Positions 8,356 through 17,212 are shown, counted from the first letter of the stretch. The stretch is 46,076 nucleotides of DNA from Rubrivivax sp. (GCA_020848515.1 JADLIA010000100.1:1-46076); one strand, 5' to 3'. Notes: a model not told the origin generated them from the sequence alone. Program-made: numbers and translations.

Positions 8356-9171
8356 TCAGGCGCGCTGGCAGCGGGGGCAGAAGTAGGTGGAACGCTGGCC
8401 CTGGCGGATCAGCCGCACCGGTGTGGCGCATTGCAGACAGGGTTGCCCGGCGCGCCCATAGACCGCGGCTTCGAGCTGAAAGTGCCCGCTCTCGCCGGTG
8501 GCGCTGGAAAAGTCGCGCAAGGTGCTGCCGCCGCGCTCGACCGCCCGCGCCAGCACCTGCCGCACCGCCGCATGCAGGCGGTCGGCGCGGGCGCGCGACA
8601 GCCGGTCGGCGCGCACGGTGGGCCGGATGCCGGCCTGAAACAGCGCCTCGGAGGCGTAGATGTTGCCCACGCCGACCACCACGTCGCCGGCCAGCAGCAC
8701 CTGCTTGATCGGCGCACGGCGGCCGCGCAGTCCGGCATGGAAGGCCGCCGGATCGAACCGCTCGCCCAGCGGCTCCATGCCCAGCGACGCCAGCAACTTG
8801 CGCGCCGGGTCGAGCTGCAGGCTGGCCGACCACACCACGGCGCCGAAGCGGCGTGGGTCGTGCAGGCGCAGCGTGCCGTGCGTGGTCACCAGGTCGAAAT
8901 GATCGTGTCGCCCCGGCGCCGCCGGTGCGGCGTCAAAGCTCAGGCTGCCCGACATGCCCAGGTGCAGCAGCAGCACGCCCTGATCGAGGTGCAGCAGCAG
9001 GTACTTGCCGCGCCGCCGCACGTCCTGCACCGTGCGGTCCTCCAGCTGCTCCGGGGCACAGCCCAGCGGCCAGCGCAGCGGCAGACCGGGGCGCGCGGCC
9101 AGGATGCGCGCGTCGCGGATGCGGTCGGCGAAGCTCAGCCGCGTGACTTCGACTTCAGGCAGCTCCGGCAT
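8356..9171 (-). CDS. mutM: Formamidopyrimidine-DNA glycosylase MutM (Fpg)
   Basis: Bifunctional glycosylase/AP lyase that excises 8-oxoguanine opposite C. The 271-residue protein begins [11 protein letters not shown]: after Met removal the N-terminal Pro is the catalytic nucleophile and the next Glu assists. The conserved lysine is in [11 protein letters not shown], and the mid-domain [15 protein letters not shown] and the C-terminal zinc finger (CLQCATP...YFCPRCQ, four cysteines) are present. Start chosen at 9171 because the catalytic Pro must be residue 2; an upstream ATG (9195) would bury it. The gene is divergent from the TPR gene, and the GTPase gene and mutY follow on the same strand. 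Confidence 0.97.
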   Translation of the reverse strand: MPELPEVEVTRLSFADRIRDARILAARPGLPLRWPLGCAPEQLEDRTVQDVRRRGKYLLLHLDQGVLLLHLGMSGSLSFDAAPAAPGRHDHFDLVTTHGTLRLHDPRRFGAVVWSASLQLDPARKLLASLGMEPLGERFDPAAFHAGLRGRRAPIKQVLLAGDVVVGVGNIYASEALFQAGIRPTVRADRLSRARADRLHAAVRQVLARAVERGGSTLRDFSSATGESGHFQLEAAVYGRAGQPCLQCATPVRLIRQGQRSTYFCPRCQRA

Positions 9172-9221
9172 GGCGTTCGGGGCGGGCAGTGGCATCGCTG
9201 GGCATCATTTATTATGGATCG

Positions 9222-10979
9222 ATGATGCGGTTTCAACGGCTACTTGGCGGGGCGGTGCTGGCGTGTGCGGCATGGGCGGCCGCCGCCCAGGCTCCTGCTG
9301 CACCACAGGCCGGCGCTGCCCAGGCGGGCGTGCCCGAGACCTCGCGTCTGAACGCCAGGCTGCTGTACGAGCTGCTGCTGGCCGAGCTGCTGGCGCGCGA
9401 GGGCGAGGCCCAGCAGGGCGCCGCCTACATGCTGAACGCGGCCCGGCGCACGGGCGACGAGGCCTTGTTCAAGCGCGCCACCGAGCTTGCCATCCAGTCG
9501 CGCGCCGGCCCTGCGGCACTGGAAGCCACGCGGGCCTGGCGACAGGCGTTCCCGGATTCGGCCCAGGCCGGCCAGTACGAGCTGCAGGTGCTGATCGTGC
9601 TCGGTCGGGTGGCCGAGACCGAGGAGCCGACGCGGCATTTCCTGGCCACCCTGCCGGAGGCCGAGCGCCTGAGCTTCATCACGGCGCTGCCCGCGCTCTA
9701 CCAGCGCGTGCCCGACAAGGCCGAGGCCGCACGCGTGATCGAGCGCGCGCTGGACGGCGCGCTCAGCCAGCCGGCGCTGGCGCCGGCGGCCTGGACCAGC
9801 ATCGGCCGGCTGCGTCTGCAGGCCGGCGACAAGGCCGGTGCGTTGGCGGCCGCGACCCTGGGCCAGAAGGCCGACGCATCCTCGGAGTGGCCGGCCCTGC
9901 TCGGGCTGCAACTGATGGGCAGCGGCGAAACCCAGGCCGAAGCCCTGGTCGAGCGCCATCTGTCCACTGCGCAGGCGCGGCCCGAGCTGTTCATCGCCTA
10001 CGCGCGTGCGCTGATCGAGCAGGGCCGCGGAGGCGACGCCCATCGCCAGCTGGACCGCCTGATCGCGCGGGCGCCGGAGCACCCGGAGGCCTGGCTGGTG
10101 CGCGGGGCGCTGTATGCCGACGAGCGCAAGGACGCCGAGGCCGAAGCCGACCTGCGCCGCTACCTGAGCCTGCTGGAGGCCACACCGGCGACGCCGGACG
10201 CCGAGCCGCCCGAAGGCAGCGCCCACGCCCGCATGATGCTGGCGGGCATCGCCGAGCGGCGCGGCGAGCTGACGCAGGCGCAGCAGTGGCTGGCCTCGGT
10301 CGATTCGCCCGAGCAGGCACTGGCCGTGCAGACGCGCCTGGCGCAGATCCTGGCGCGCCAGGGTCGGCTGGAGGAGGCGCGCCAGTCCATCCGTGCGGCG
10401 CCCGAGCGCAGCCCCGAGGATGCCCGGCTCAAGCTGCTGGCCGAAGCCCAGTTGCTGCGCGATCACGGCCAGCCCGGGCAGGCCTACGAACTGCTCAACG
10501 GCGCGCTGCAACAGACCCCCGACGAGGAAACCCTGCTCTACGAAGCCGCCATGGCGGCCGAGCGCGTGGGAAGGTTCGAGGTGATGGAACGCCTGCTGCG
10601 CCGCCTGATCGAACTCAAGCCCGGCGCCTCGCACGCCTACAACGCGCTCGGCTATGCGCTGGCCGATCGCAACCTGCGCCTGCCCGAGGCCAGAACCCTG
10701 ATCGAGAAGGCGGTGCAGCTGTCGCCCAACGACGCCTACATCCAGGACAGCCTGGGCTGGGTGCAGTTTCGACAGGGCAACCTGCGCCAGGCACGCCAGA
10801 CCCTCGAAGCCGCCTTCCGCAAGCGCCCCGACGCCGAGATCGCCGCCCACCTGGGCGAGGTGCTGTGGATCCTGGGCGAGCGCGAGGCCGCGCTGCGCGT
10901 GTGGCGCGAAGGCCAGCGCCTGGAGGCCGACAACGAGACGCTGCGCAAAACCCTGCTGCGTCTGCGGGTGCGGCTGTGA
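9222..10979 (+). CDS. Exported TPR-repeat protein
   Basis: Protein of about 585 residues with a predicted cleavable signal peptide (MMRFQRLLGGAVLACAAWAAAAQA), so periplasmic or outer-membrane associated. Most of the sequence is helical, with tetratricopeptide-like units. Clearest near the C-terminus are LIELKPGASHAYNALGYALA, LIEKAVQLSPNDAYIQDSLG and WVQFRQGNLRQARQTLEAAF. Such proteins act as assembly scaffolds; the partner is unknown. It overlaps lolB by four bases (GTGA), so the two are translationally coupled, which suggests a role in the cell envelope. An ATG at 9225 is an equally possible start. Confidence 0.85.
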   Translation: MMRFQRLLGGAVLACAAWAAAAQAPAAPQAGAAQAGVPETSRLNARLLYELLLAELLAREGEAQQGAAYMLNAARRTGDEALFKRATELAIQSRAGPAALEATRAWRQAFPDSAQAGQYELQVLIVLGRVAETEEPTRHFLATLPEAERLSFITALPALYQRVPDKAEAARVIERALDGALSQPALAPAAWTSIGRLRLQAGDKAGALAAATLGQKADASSEWPALLGLQLMGSGETQAEALVERHLSTAQARPELFIAYARALIEQGRGGDAHRQLDRLIARAPEHPEAWLVRGALYADERKDAEAEADLRRYLSLLEATPATPDAEPPEGSAHARMMLAGIAERRGELTQAQQWLASVDSPEQALAVQTRLAQILARQGRLEEARQSIRAAPERSPEDARLKLLAEAQLLRDHGQPGQAYELLNGALQQTPDEETLLYEAAMAAERVGRFEVMERLLRRLIELKPGASHAYNALGYALADRNLRLPEARTLIEKAVQLSPNDAYIQDSLGWVQFRQGNLRQARQTLEAAFRKRPDAEIAAHLGEVLWILGEREAALRVWREGQRLEADNETLRKTLLRLRVRL

Positions 10980-11473
10980 AGGCCGCCGTCCGGCGCCTCG
11001 GCGGCGCCCTGTGTGCTATTTTAATGATAGCTGGTTGCGCACACCAGACGGGCGCAAACGCCCCATTTGACTCGCAAACCAGCCATTGGAGCGGGCGCCT
11101 GGGGCTGACCGTGGCGTCCGAGCCGCCGCAGTCGTACTCGGCCGGTTTTGCGCTCAGCGGCAACGCCCTGGTGGGCGAGCTGATGCTCACCTCGCCCCTG
11201 GGCAGCGCCCTGGCCGTGATGCGCTGGCAGCCCGGTCAGGCGCTGCTGCAGCAGGGCGAGCAGACCGCCCGCTTCGAATCGCTCGACGCGCTGGTGGAGC
11301 AGGTCACCGGCACGCCGCTGCCGGTGCGCGCGCTGTTTGGCTGGCTGCACGGTCAGCCGCAGTCGGTGCCCGGCTGGCAGGCCGACCTGAGCGGTCTGCC
11401 CGACGGGCGGCTGTTCGCCCAGCGCCTGATGCCCCTGCCCACGGCCGAATTGCGGCTGGTGCTGGACCGCTGA
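10976..11473 (+). CDS. lolB: Outer-membrane lipoprotein LolB
   Basis: Receives lipoproteins from LolA and inserts them into the outer membrane. The 165-residue protein starts with GTG (overlapping the upstream TGA) and has a lipoprotein signal peptide ending in the lipobox IAGC (Cys about residue 21). The mature part has LolB features: WSGRLGLTV, GELMLTSPLGSALAVMRW and a conserved tail (PTAELRLVLDR). The hydrophobic core and lipobox (residues about 12-22, bases 11011-11040) coincide exactly with a copy of the short repeat. ispE follows 14 bases downstream. The partner gene lolA lies at 15437 in this window. Confidence 0.92.
   Translation: MKAAVRRLGGALCAILMIAGCAHQTGANAPFDSQTSHWSGRLGLTVASEPPQSYSAGFALSGNALVGELMLTSPLGSALAVMRWQPGQALLQQGEQTARFESLDALVEQVTGTPLPVRALFGWLHGQPQSVPGWQADLSGLPDGRLFAQRLMPLPTAELRLVLDR
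11011..11040 (-). repeat. Short palindromic repeat with 17-bp core (11015-11031), inside lolB
   Basis: The core is GCTATTTTAATGATAGC, flanked on the minus-strand left by GCGCAACCA. The copy is in the coding sequence of lolB, reads CAILMIAGCA in frame, and therefore supplies the hydrophobic core and lipobox of the signal peptide. Confidence 0.8.
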
Positions 11474-11487
11474 GGCGCGGAACCGGG

Positions 11488-12345
11488 ATGCGCGCGTTCT
11501 ACGACCTGCCGGCGCCGGCCAAGCTGAACCTGTTCCTGCACGTCACCGGCCGGCGCGCGGACGGCTATCACCTGCTGCAATCGGCCTTCATGCTGATCGA
11601 CTGGTGCGACACCCTGCACGTCGAGCGGCGCGCGGGCGGCGCCCTCAGCCGCCAGGACCTGGGGCCGACCCTGCCGGCCGACGATCTGATCCTGCGCGCC
11701 GCGCGCGCCTTGCAGCAGGCCAGCGGCTGCGCCGAGGGCGCGCACATCATGGTGCACAAGCGCATTCCGGCACAGGCCGGACTGGGCGGCGGCTCGTCCG
11801 ACGCCGCCACCACGCTGCTGGCGCTCAACCGCCTGTGGCGCCTTGGCCTGAACCGGGCGCAGCTGGCGCGCATCGGTCTGGCGCTGGGCGCCGACGTGCC
11901 GTTCTTCCTGCATGGCACACATGGCTGGGTGGAGGGCATCGGCGAGCGCATCCGCACGCTGCAACTGCCGCCGGCGCGTTTTGTTGTGGTGAAGCCGCCG
12001 CAGGGGCTGGAAACGGCAGCGATTTTTCGCGACCCGGCCCTGAAGCGAGACAGCAAACCTGCTATAATCGCAGGCTTTGCTGCAGACCCGTATGGCTTTG
12101 GCCACAACGACCTGCAGCCGGTTGCCGAGCGGCTTTGTCCGCAGGTTGGCCAGGGGCTGGCGCTGCTTGCGCAGCATGGCCTGCATGGCAGAATGACCGG
12201 CTCGGGCAGTGCGGTGTTCGCTCCGGTGGTGCCAGGCGCCATGACCGGCGTGACCGAGGTGCAGGTTCCGCCCGACTGGGGCTTGCGCTGGTGCAGCAAT
12301 CTGGAGTTCCACCCCCTTGGCGGTTGGGCGCCAGGTGAAGTTTGA
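11488..12345 (+). CDS. ispE: 4-diphosphocytidyl-2-C-methyl-D-erythritol kinase IspE
   Basis: Phosphorylates CDP-methylerythritol in the MEP isoprenoid pathway, the pathway that dxs (31684) starts. The 285-residue GHMP kinase has the N-terminal PAPAKLNLFLHVTGRRADGY, the ATP loop PAQAGLGGGSSDAA and the C-terminal MTGSGSAVFA. The start MRAFYDLPAPAKLN is typical. The 3' third contains a good promoter-like sequence (12040-12068) probably serving the tRNA-Gln/prs unit. The order lolB-ispE-tRNA-prs is well known in proteobacteria. Confidence 0.96.
   Translation: MRAFYDLPAPAKLNLFLHVTGRRADGYHLLQSAFMLIDWCDTLHVERRAGGALSRQDLGPTLPADDLILRAARALQQASGCAEGAHIMVHKRIPAQAGLGGGSSDAATTLLALNRLWRLGLNRAQLARIGLALGADVPFFLHGTHGWVEGIGERIRTLQLPPARFVVVKPPQGLETAAIFRDPALKRDSKPAIIAGFAADPYGFGHNDLQPVAERLCPQVGQGLALLAQHGLHGRMTGSGSAVFAPVVPGAMTGVTEVQVPPDWGLRWCSNLEFHPLGGWAPGEV
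12040..12068 (+). promoter_or_regulatory. Candidate internal promoter for tRNA-Gln / prs
   Basis: A perfect -10 box TATAAT (12063-12068) is preceded after 17 bases by the weak -35 CTGAAG, inside the ispE coding sequence. A perfect TATAAT is rare in this GC-rich DNA. It lies about 310 bases before the tRNA and runs through an imperfect inverted repeat (AAACCTGC / GCAGGCTTT). Confidence 0.45.
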
Positions 12346-12384
12346 AGGGGGTTGGCCCGGTGGTATGGGGTCGGTTTCCTGTGT

Positions 12385-12461
12385 AGGGGAGTAGCCAAGT
12401 CGGTTAAGGCACCGGATTTTGATTCCGGCATGCGAGGGTTCGAATCCTTCCTCCCCTGCCA
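12385..12461 (+). tRNA. tRNA-Gln (anticodon TTG)
   Basis: A 77-base cloverleaf. The acceptor stem is AGGGGAG with CTCCCCT, the discriminator is G and CCA is encoded. The anticodon stem CCGGA/TCCGG closes the loop TTTTGAT, with anticodon TTG at 12419-12421. The T arm contains GGTTCGAATCC. It sits between ispE and prs. Confidence 0.96.
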
Positions 12462-12547
12462 AATGACTGTGACCGGGTGGCGTGCCAGCAGGCACGCCAT
12501 TTCGGCTTCTTGCCGTACCGTTTCAGTGTCATTCCGCCGGAAAGCGC

Positions 12548-13525
12548 ATGCAGCCCTCTGACCCTTCCGATTTCCTGGTGTTCACCGGCAACGCCAACCC
12601 GACGCTGGCCGCCGAGATCGCCAGCAGCCTCGGCATCAGTCTGGGCGCGGCCGATGTGGGGCGCTTCTCCGACGGCGAGGTCACGGTCGAGATCAAGCAG
12701 AACGTGCGTGCGCGCGACGTGTTCGTGGTGCAGTCCACCTGCGCGCCGACCAACGACAACCTGATGGAGCTGCTGATCATGGTCGACGCGCTCAAGCGCG
12801 CCTCGGCCGAACGCATCAGCGCCGTGATTCCCTATTTCGGCTATGCGCGCCAGGACCGCCGGCCGCGTTCCACCCGCGTGCCGATCTCGGCCAAGGTGGT
12901 GGCCAACATGCTGCAGGCCGTCGGCGTCAACAGCGTGCTGACCATGGACCTGCACGCCGACCAGATCCAGGGCTTCTTTGACATTCCGGTCGACAACATC
13001 TACGCCTCGCCGGTGCTGCTGGGCGATCTGCGCCAGCAGAACTACGAAGACCTGCTGGTGGTCAGCCCCGACGTCGGCGGCGTGGTGCGCGCGCGCGCGC
13101 TGGCCAAACAGCTCAACTGCGACCTGGCCATCATCGACAAGCGCCGCCCCAAGGCCAACGAGAGCGAGGTGATGCACGTCATCGGCGACATCGAGGGGCG
13201 CAACTGCGTCGTCATGGACGACATGATCGACACCGCCGGCACCCTGGTGAAGGCGGCCGAAGTGCTCAAGCAGCGCGGCGCCAAAAAGGTCTACGCCTAC
13301 TGCACGCACCCGATCTTCTCCGGCCCCGCCATCGAGCGCATCGCCAAGGGCAGCGCGCTCGACGAAGTGGTGGTGACCAACACCATTCCACTCAGTGCCG
13401 CGGCGGCGGCATGCCCCAAGATTCGCCAGCTTTCCGTGGCGCCGCTGATCGCCCAGACGATCCAGCGCATCGCCCGCGGAGAGTCGGTGATGCGTCTGTT
13501 CCAGGAGCAGGAAAACCTGTTCTGA
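12548..13525 (+). CDS. prs: Ribose-phosphate pyrophosphokinase (PRPP synthetase)
   Basis: Makes PRPP from ribose 5-phosphate and ATP, feeding nucleotide, His and Trp synthesis; cytosolic. The 325-residue protein has the family landmarks [10 protein letters not shown], the flexible loop [18 protein letters not shown], the metal/ribose site [11 protein letters not shown] and the PRPP-binding loop [13 protein letters not shown]. Start chosen at [12 protein letters not shown], since the upstream codons belong to the tRNA-prs spacer. It is probably co-transcribed with rplY, which starts about 95 bases downstream. Confidence 0.97.
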   Translation: MQPSDPSDFLVFTGNANPTLAAEIASSLGISLGAADVGRFSDGEVTVEIKQNVRARDVFVVQSTCAPTNDNLMELLIMVDALKRASAERISAVIPYFGYARQDRRPRSTRVPISAKVVANMLQAVGVNSVLTMDLHADQIQGFFDIPVDNIYASPVLLGDLRQQNYEDLLVVSPDVGGVVRARALAKQLNCDLAIIDKRRPKANESEVMHVIGDIEGRNCVVMDDMIDTAGTLVKAAEVLKQRGAKKVYAYCTHPIFSGPAIERIAKGSALDEVVVTNTIPLSAAAAACPKIRQLSVAPLIAQTIQRIARGESVMRLFQEQENLF

Positions 13526-13619
13526 GGAACCATTCGAGGTTCGCGCGGCCACCGTGGTGGCGGTGAACCGTTTTCAACCCGGGTCGCACTGGTCGCGGTC
13601 GGCCCACAAGGAGTACGTC

Positions 13620-14237
13620 ATGAAATTCGTCGCTTTCGAGCGCAGCAAGCAGGGAACGGGTGCGAGCCGCCGTCTGCGCAATGCCGGCAAGGTGCCGGGC
13701 ATTGTCTACGGCGGTGAGGGTGAGCCCCAGCTGATCGAGCTGGACCACAACGCGCTGTGGCACGCCATCAAGAAGGAAGCCTTCCACTCGTCGGTGCTGG
13801 ACATGGAGCTGGGCGGCAAGACCGCCAAGGTGCTGCTGCGCGATGTGCAGGTCCATCCCTACAAGCAGCTGGTGCTGCACGTCGACTTCCAGCGCGTGTC
13901 GGCCAAGCAGAAGATCCACATGAAGGTGCCGCTGCACTACCGTGGCGAGGAAGAGTCCAACGCCGTCAAGCTGGACAAGTGCCTGATCAACCACATCCTG
14001 AACGAGCTCGAAATCAGCTGCCTGCCGGCCGACCTGCCGGAAGCCATCGAGGTCGATCTGTCCAAGCTGGAAAAGGGTGCGACCGTCACGCTCAAGGACA
14101 TCGCGCTGCCCAAGGGCGTTGAACCGGTGCTGCGTGGCCACAGCGCCGAAGATACGGTGCTGGTGTCGGTGGTGACCCCGGCGGCCGAGGCGGCTGAAGG
14201 CGAAGCCCCGGCGGCCGCCGAAGGCGACAAGAAGTGA
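13620..14237 (+). CDS. rplY: 50S ribosomal protein L25 (long, Ctc-like form)
   Basis: 5S-rRNA-binding ribosomal protein. At 205 residues it is the long bacterial form: an N-terminal L25 domain ([20 protein letters not shown]...[10 protein letters not shown]) plus a C-terminal beta domain (about 100-180) and an Ala/Glu-rich tail ([18 protein letters not shown]). A strong Shine-Dalgarno sequence (AAGGAG) lies 7 bases before the ATG and fixes the start. A hairpin terminator follows at 14276. Confidence 0.97.
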   Translation: MKFVAFERSKQGTGASRRLRNAGKVPGIVYGGEGEPQLIELDHNALWHAIKKEAFHSSVLDMELGGKTAKVLLRDVQVHPYKQLVLHVDFQRVSAKQKIHMKVPLHYRGEEESNAVKLDKCLINHILNELEISCLPADLPEAIEVDLSKLEKGATVTLKDIALPKGVEPVLRGHSAEDTVLVSVVTPAAEAAEGEAPAAAEGDKK

Positions 14238-14275
14238 TCGTTGCGCGCGGGCTCAGCCTGCCGTGATGACCACCG

Positions 14276-14301
14276 ACGGCCCGCGGACAGCGGGCCGTTT
14301 T
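14276..14301 (+). terminator. Rho-independent terminator after rplY
   Basis: Stem ACGGCCCGC / GCGGGCCGT with loop GGACA, followed by TTTTC. It lies 38 bases after the rplY stop codon. Confidence 0.8.
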
Positions 14302-14351
14302 CATGGGCGGTCCTGCGGGCCCGGCTGTGGTCACGTCGATAATCGCAACCC

Positions 14352-14999
14352 ATGATCAAGCTGTTCGTCGGCCTGGGCAATCCCGGCCCGGAATACGCTG
14401 CCACGCGCCACAACGCCGGCTTCTGGTGGATCGACCAGGTGGCGCGGCAGCTGGGCGTGCGGCTGGTGCCCGAGCGCGCCTTTCATGGTCTGGTGGCGCG
14501 CGCCAGCGTGCAGGGCGCCAGCGTGTGGCTGCTGCAGCCGCAGACCTTCATGAACCTGTCGGGCAAGTCGGTGGCGGCGCTGGCGCGCTTCTACAAGGTG
14601 GCGCCGCAGGAAATCCTGGTGGCGCACGACGAGCTGGATCTGCCGGCCGGCGAGGCCAAGCTCAAGCAGGGCGGCGGCCACGCCGGTCACAACGGTCTGC
14701 GCGACATCCATGCGCAGCTGGGCAGCAGCGACTATTGGCGCCTGCGGCTGGGCATTGGCCATCCGGGAAACCGGCAGGAGGTGGTCGGCTGGGTGCTGAA
14801 GAAGCCGCCGCTGGACGAACAGATCGGCATCGCACAGGCCATAGATCGCGCCGCGCGCGCCTTTGCGCTGCTCGCGGCCGGCGACATGACGGCGGCCACG
14901 CAGGCCATCCACACCTCCAGGCCACCACGCCCCAAGCCACCGCGCAAGCCGCCGCCTTCCCCGGCCGACGCCGGTGCCAGCGAGCGGCCCGATGTCTAG
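14352..14999 (+). CDS. pth: Peptidyl-tRNA hydrolase
   Basis: Frees tRNA from peptidyl-tRNA that has dropped off the ribosome. The 215-residue protein has the catalytic region [20 protein letters not shown], then [35 protein letters not shown] and the conserved C-terminal core. The last 35 residues are a Pro/Arg-rich tail that does not look like the family. The stop codon TAG (14997-14999) falls within the left terminus of the MITE-like element at 14995, so the element's insertion appears to have set the end of this protein. The catalytic domain is intact. Confidence 0.96.
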   Translation: MIKLFVGLGNPGPEYAATRHNAGFWWIDQVARQLGVRLVPERAFHGLVARASVQGASVWLLQPQTFMNLSGKSVAALARFYKVAPQEILVAHDELDLPAGEAKLKQGGGHAGHNGLRDIHAQLGSSDYWRLRLGIGHPGNRQEVVGWVLKKPPLDEQIGIAQAIDRAARAFALLAAGDMTAATQAIHTSRPPRPKPPRKPPPSPADAGASERPDV

Positions 15000-15185
15000 C
15001 AGACTGTCGGACCTGGAAATCGCCGGCTGCAGATCGACCGCAGCGCCCCTTTCTTGGCTTCGCCGCGTTTCGAGAGCGCCGCCTTTTTCCCCAATGGCTC
15101 GGCTGTTGGGCTGCCTATCCGGCAACAACGGGCCTCGCTGGGGCCGATGCGCGCTGTCGGCGCTCCAAGTCCGACAGCCTCCTGG
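14995..15185 (+). mobile_element. MITE-like element, copy 1 (degenerate)
   Basis: About 191 bp, starting TCTAGCAGACTGTCGG and ending GACAGCCTCCTGGT. Its ends form an imperfect terminal inverted repeat of about 22 bp. By hand alignment it is about 85% identical, over the whole length, to the reverse complement of 25590-25781; most differences are toward G or C in this copy, as if it were older. It has no open reading frame of its own worth calling and no clear target duplication. Shared internal blocks include ATCGCCGGCTGCA, TTGGCTTCGCCGC and CTCGCTGGGGCCGAT. Confidence 0.82.
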
Positions 15186-15436
15186 TCGCAGGTGCTTCGC
15201 GCGCGTCGCATGCCTGCCCGGGGTGGTCTGCGGCGCCGCTCAGGGGCGCCATGGCTTCGGCACTGTCTGCGCCTGGCGTCGTGCATCCCATGCCCATCCG
15301 TGGCGCGCCGCAACGTGGGGTCGGGTTCCTCCTCGTTCTGGCGCAGCCTGGGGGCGGCCGGGTGTCCCCATGGTGTGCCGCCGTATCCAGGCGTCACCGA
15401 CCGAACTTTCGCCGCGCTGCGTCGCTCAGAGTCACC
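15186..15436. other. Unassigned gap between the repeat element and lolA
   Basis: About 250 bases with no convincing gene, terminator or tRNA. It contains small palindromes (GGCGCCGCTCAGGGGCGCC) and out-of-frame open stretches with no family resemblance that I recognise. It must hold the lolA promoter, but no clear -35/-10 pair is visible. Confidence 0.5.
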
Positions 15437-16096
15437 ATGAAACCTTGCCCCATGCATGTTCCTAGGCTGTCCGCGGTCGCCTTGGTGTGGTTCGCCCTCG
15501 GGGCGCCGGTGGCCCGCGCCGACGGGTTGCAGAACCTGGACGCCTTCATTCGCCACAGCCGCAGCGGCAGCGCGGATTTCACGCAGACCGTGACGGCACC
15601 GGCCAAGCCGGGTCAGCCGGCGCGGGTCAAGACGTCCAGCGGTCGCTTCGAATTCCAGCGTCCGAGCCGGTTCCGGTTCGACTACCAGAAGCCGTTCGTG
15701 CAGACCATCGTCGCCGACGGCAAGACGCTGTGGCTGTATGACGCCGACCTCAACCAGGTGACGCAGCGCGCGCAAGCGCAGGTGCTGGGGCAGACGCCGG
15801 CGGCGCTGATTGCCGCCGCGCCCGATCTGCGTGCGCTGCAGGCCGAGTTCACGCTGGCGGCGGCGCCGGACCGCGACGGCCTGCAATGGGTCAGCGCCAC
15901 GCCGAAGCAGCGCGACGGTCAGCTGCAGCAGGTGCTGGTCGGCTTTGACGGCGAGCGGCTGGCCGCCCTGGAGATCGTCGACAGCCTTGGCCAGCGCTCG
16001 GTGCTGAAATTCGGGCGGATCGAGGTCAACCCGGCCTTGCCGGCCAGCACCTTCGAGTTCAAGCCCCCGGCCGGCGCCGACGTGCTGCGCCAGTGA
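15437..16096 (+). CDS. lolA: Periplasmic lipoprotein carrier LolA
   Basis: Carries lipoproteins across the periplasm from LolCDE to LolB (encoded at 10976). The 219-residue precursor has a signal peptide (MKPCPMHVPRLSAVALVWFA... ending at ARA-D, about residue 31). The mature part shows the LolA fold: SGSADFTQTVTAP, SGRFEFQRPSRFRFDYQKPF, VADGKTLWLYDADLNQVT and the C-terminal FEFKPPAGADVL. Start chosen at the ATG 15437. It converges on the LOG-family gene. Confidence 0.95.
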   Translation: MKPCPMHVPRLSAVALVWFALGAPVARADGLQNLDAFIRHSRSGSADFTQTVTAPAKPGQPARVKTSSGRFEFQRPSRFRFDYQKPFVQTIVADGKTLWLYDADLNQVTQRAQAQVLGQTPAALIAAAPDLRALQAEFTLAAAPDRDGLQWVSATPKQRDGQLQQVLVGFDGERLAALEIVDSLGQRSVLKFGRIEVNPALPASTFEFKPPAGADVLRQ

Positions 16097-16118
16097 GCCC
16101 GCCGCAGGGTCACCCGCG

Positions 16119-16991
16119 TCACAGGCGGTAGAAGCTCTGGATGGCGTCCCAGGCCTGGGCGGGTGTGTCCACCACGCGGTACAGCTGCAGGTCCTCGGGC
16201 GCGATGGCGCCTTCTTCCACCAGCATGTCCAGGTTGAGCAGGCGGCTCCAGTAGCTGCTGCCGCACAGCACGATCGGCACCGGCCTGGCTTTGCGCGTCT
16301 GCACCAGGGTCAGCACCTCGAACAGCTCGTCCAGGGTGCCGAAACCGCCCGGAAAGACCACCAGCGCCTTGGCGCGCATCATGAAGTGCATCTTGCGCAG
16401 CGCGAAGTAGTGGAACTTGAACGCCAGGTAGGGCGTGACGTAGGCGTTGGTGTGCTGTTCGTGCGGCAGCGCAATGTTCAGACCGACCGAGGGCATGCCG
16501 ACGTCGTGGGCGCCGCGGTTGGCCGCTTCCATGATGCCCGGGCCGCCGCCGGTGCAGATGAACAACCGGTCCTCGGCGCGCTGGCGCTCGCTGTGGGTGG
16601 CCACCAGCCGTGCGAACTCACGCGCCTGGGCGTAGTAGACGGCGTTGCGCACCGCCAGCTCGGCCGCGGCAAGGGCGGCGGCGTCGCCGCTGGTGCGGGC
16701 GCTGGCGAGCTGCTGCGCCGCTTCGTCGGGCGCGACGAAGCGTGCGCTGCCATAGACCACCACGGTGCTGTGCACGCCGGCGGCGCTCAGGTCGAGGTCG
16801 GGCTTGAGCAGCTCGAGCTGAAAGCGCACACCCCGGGTTTCGGGGCGCAGCAGGAATTCGGGGTCGGCAAAGGCCAGGCGGTAGGCCGCCGGTTCGAGCG
16901 GGGTGCCGTTCTGCGCATGTGCCTGCAACGTGGCCCAGGCGTCCTGGATCGAGGTGAGCGACGACGTCTTGATGTCTTGCGTGGTTTCCAT
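16119..16991 (-). CDS. LOG-family (TIGR00730) Rossmann-fold protein
   Basis: 290-residue protein of the LOG/YgdH family, many members of which are nucleotide 5'-monophosphate phosphoribohydrolases (cytokinin-activating in plants, nucleotide salvage in bacteria). Visible motifs are VVYGSARF, FICTGGGPGIMEAANRGA and the signature PGGFGTLDELFE, which carries the catalytic residues. The N-terminal 80 residues are an extension typical of the longer bacterial subgroup. Start chosen at METTQDIKTSS (16991), since the upstream codons read through an AT-poor spacer. The exact substrate is unknown. Confidence 0.88.
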   Translation of the reverse strand: METTQDIKTSSLTSIQDAWATLQAHAQNGTPLEPAAYRLAFADPEFLLRPETRGVRFQLELLKPDLDLSAAGVHSTVVVYGSARFVAPDEAAQQLASARTSGDAAALAAAELAVRNAVYYAQAREFARLVATHSERQRAEDRLFICTGGGPGIMEAANRGAHDVGMPSVGLNIALPHEQHTNAYVTPYLAFKFHYFALRKMHFMMRAKALVVFPGGFGTLDELFEVLTLVQTRKARPVPIVLCGSSYWSRLLNLDMLVEEGAIAPEDLQLYRVVDTPAQAWDAIQSFYRL

Positions 16992-17212
16992 GGGCGCGAT
17001 CTTATTGAACCTGTCAGCAGCCGTTGACCGCCTGCCATCGTATGGCTTCGGTATCGTGAAGTTTGAACCTGGTCCACTGAACCTGGTGCTGAAAACACTG
17101 AAATCGGATCGGCGCTGTCCGCCCGATACGGGCACGCTGTGGCGTTGCCAATGCTCTCCACAGCACGGGCTGTTGCTGCGCCTTGCGCCTTGCATCGCCT
17201 CCCGTCGACAAC

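Noticed and set aside
6361-9225. Very long open frame (954 codons) opposite the GTPase and mutM genes
   Set aside because: Antisense shadow across several known genes; high-GC DNA keeps antisense frames open.
12040-12075. ispE stretch AAACCTGC...GCAGGCTTT counted as another short repeat copy
   Set aside because: It lacks the GCTAT-N7-ATAGC core; the TATA portion fits a promoter -10 instead.
15185-15465. Possible small gene between the element and lolA
   Set aside because: Frames there have Arg/Ala/Pro-rich sequence and no Shine-Dalgarno or family resemblance; treated as non-coding.
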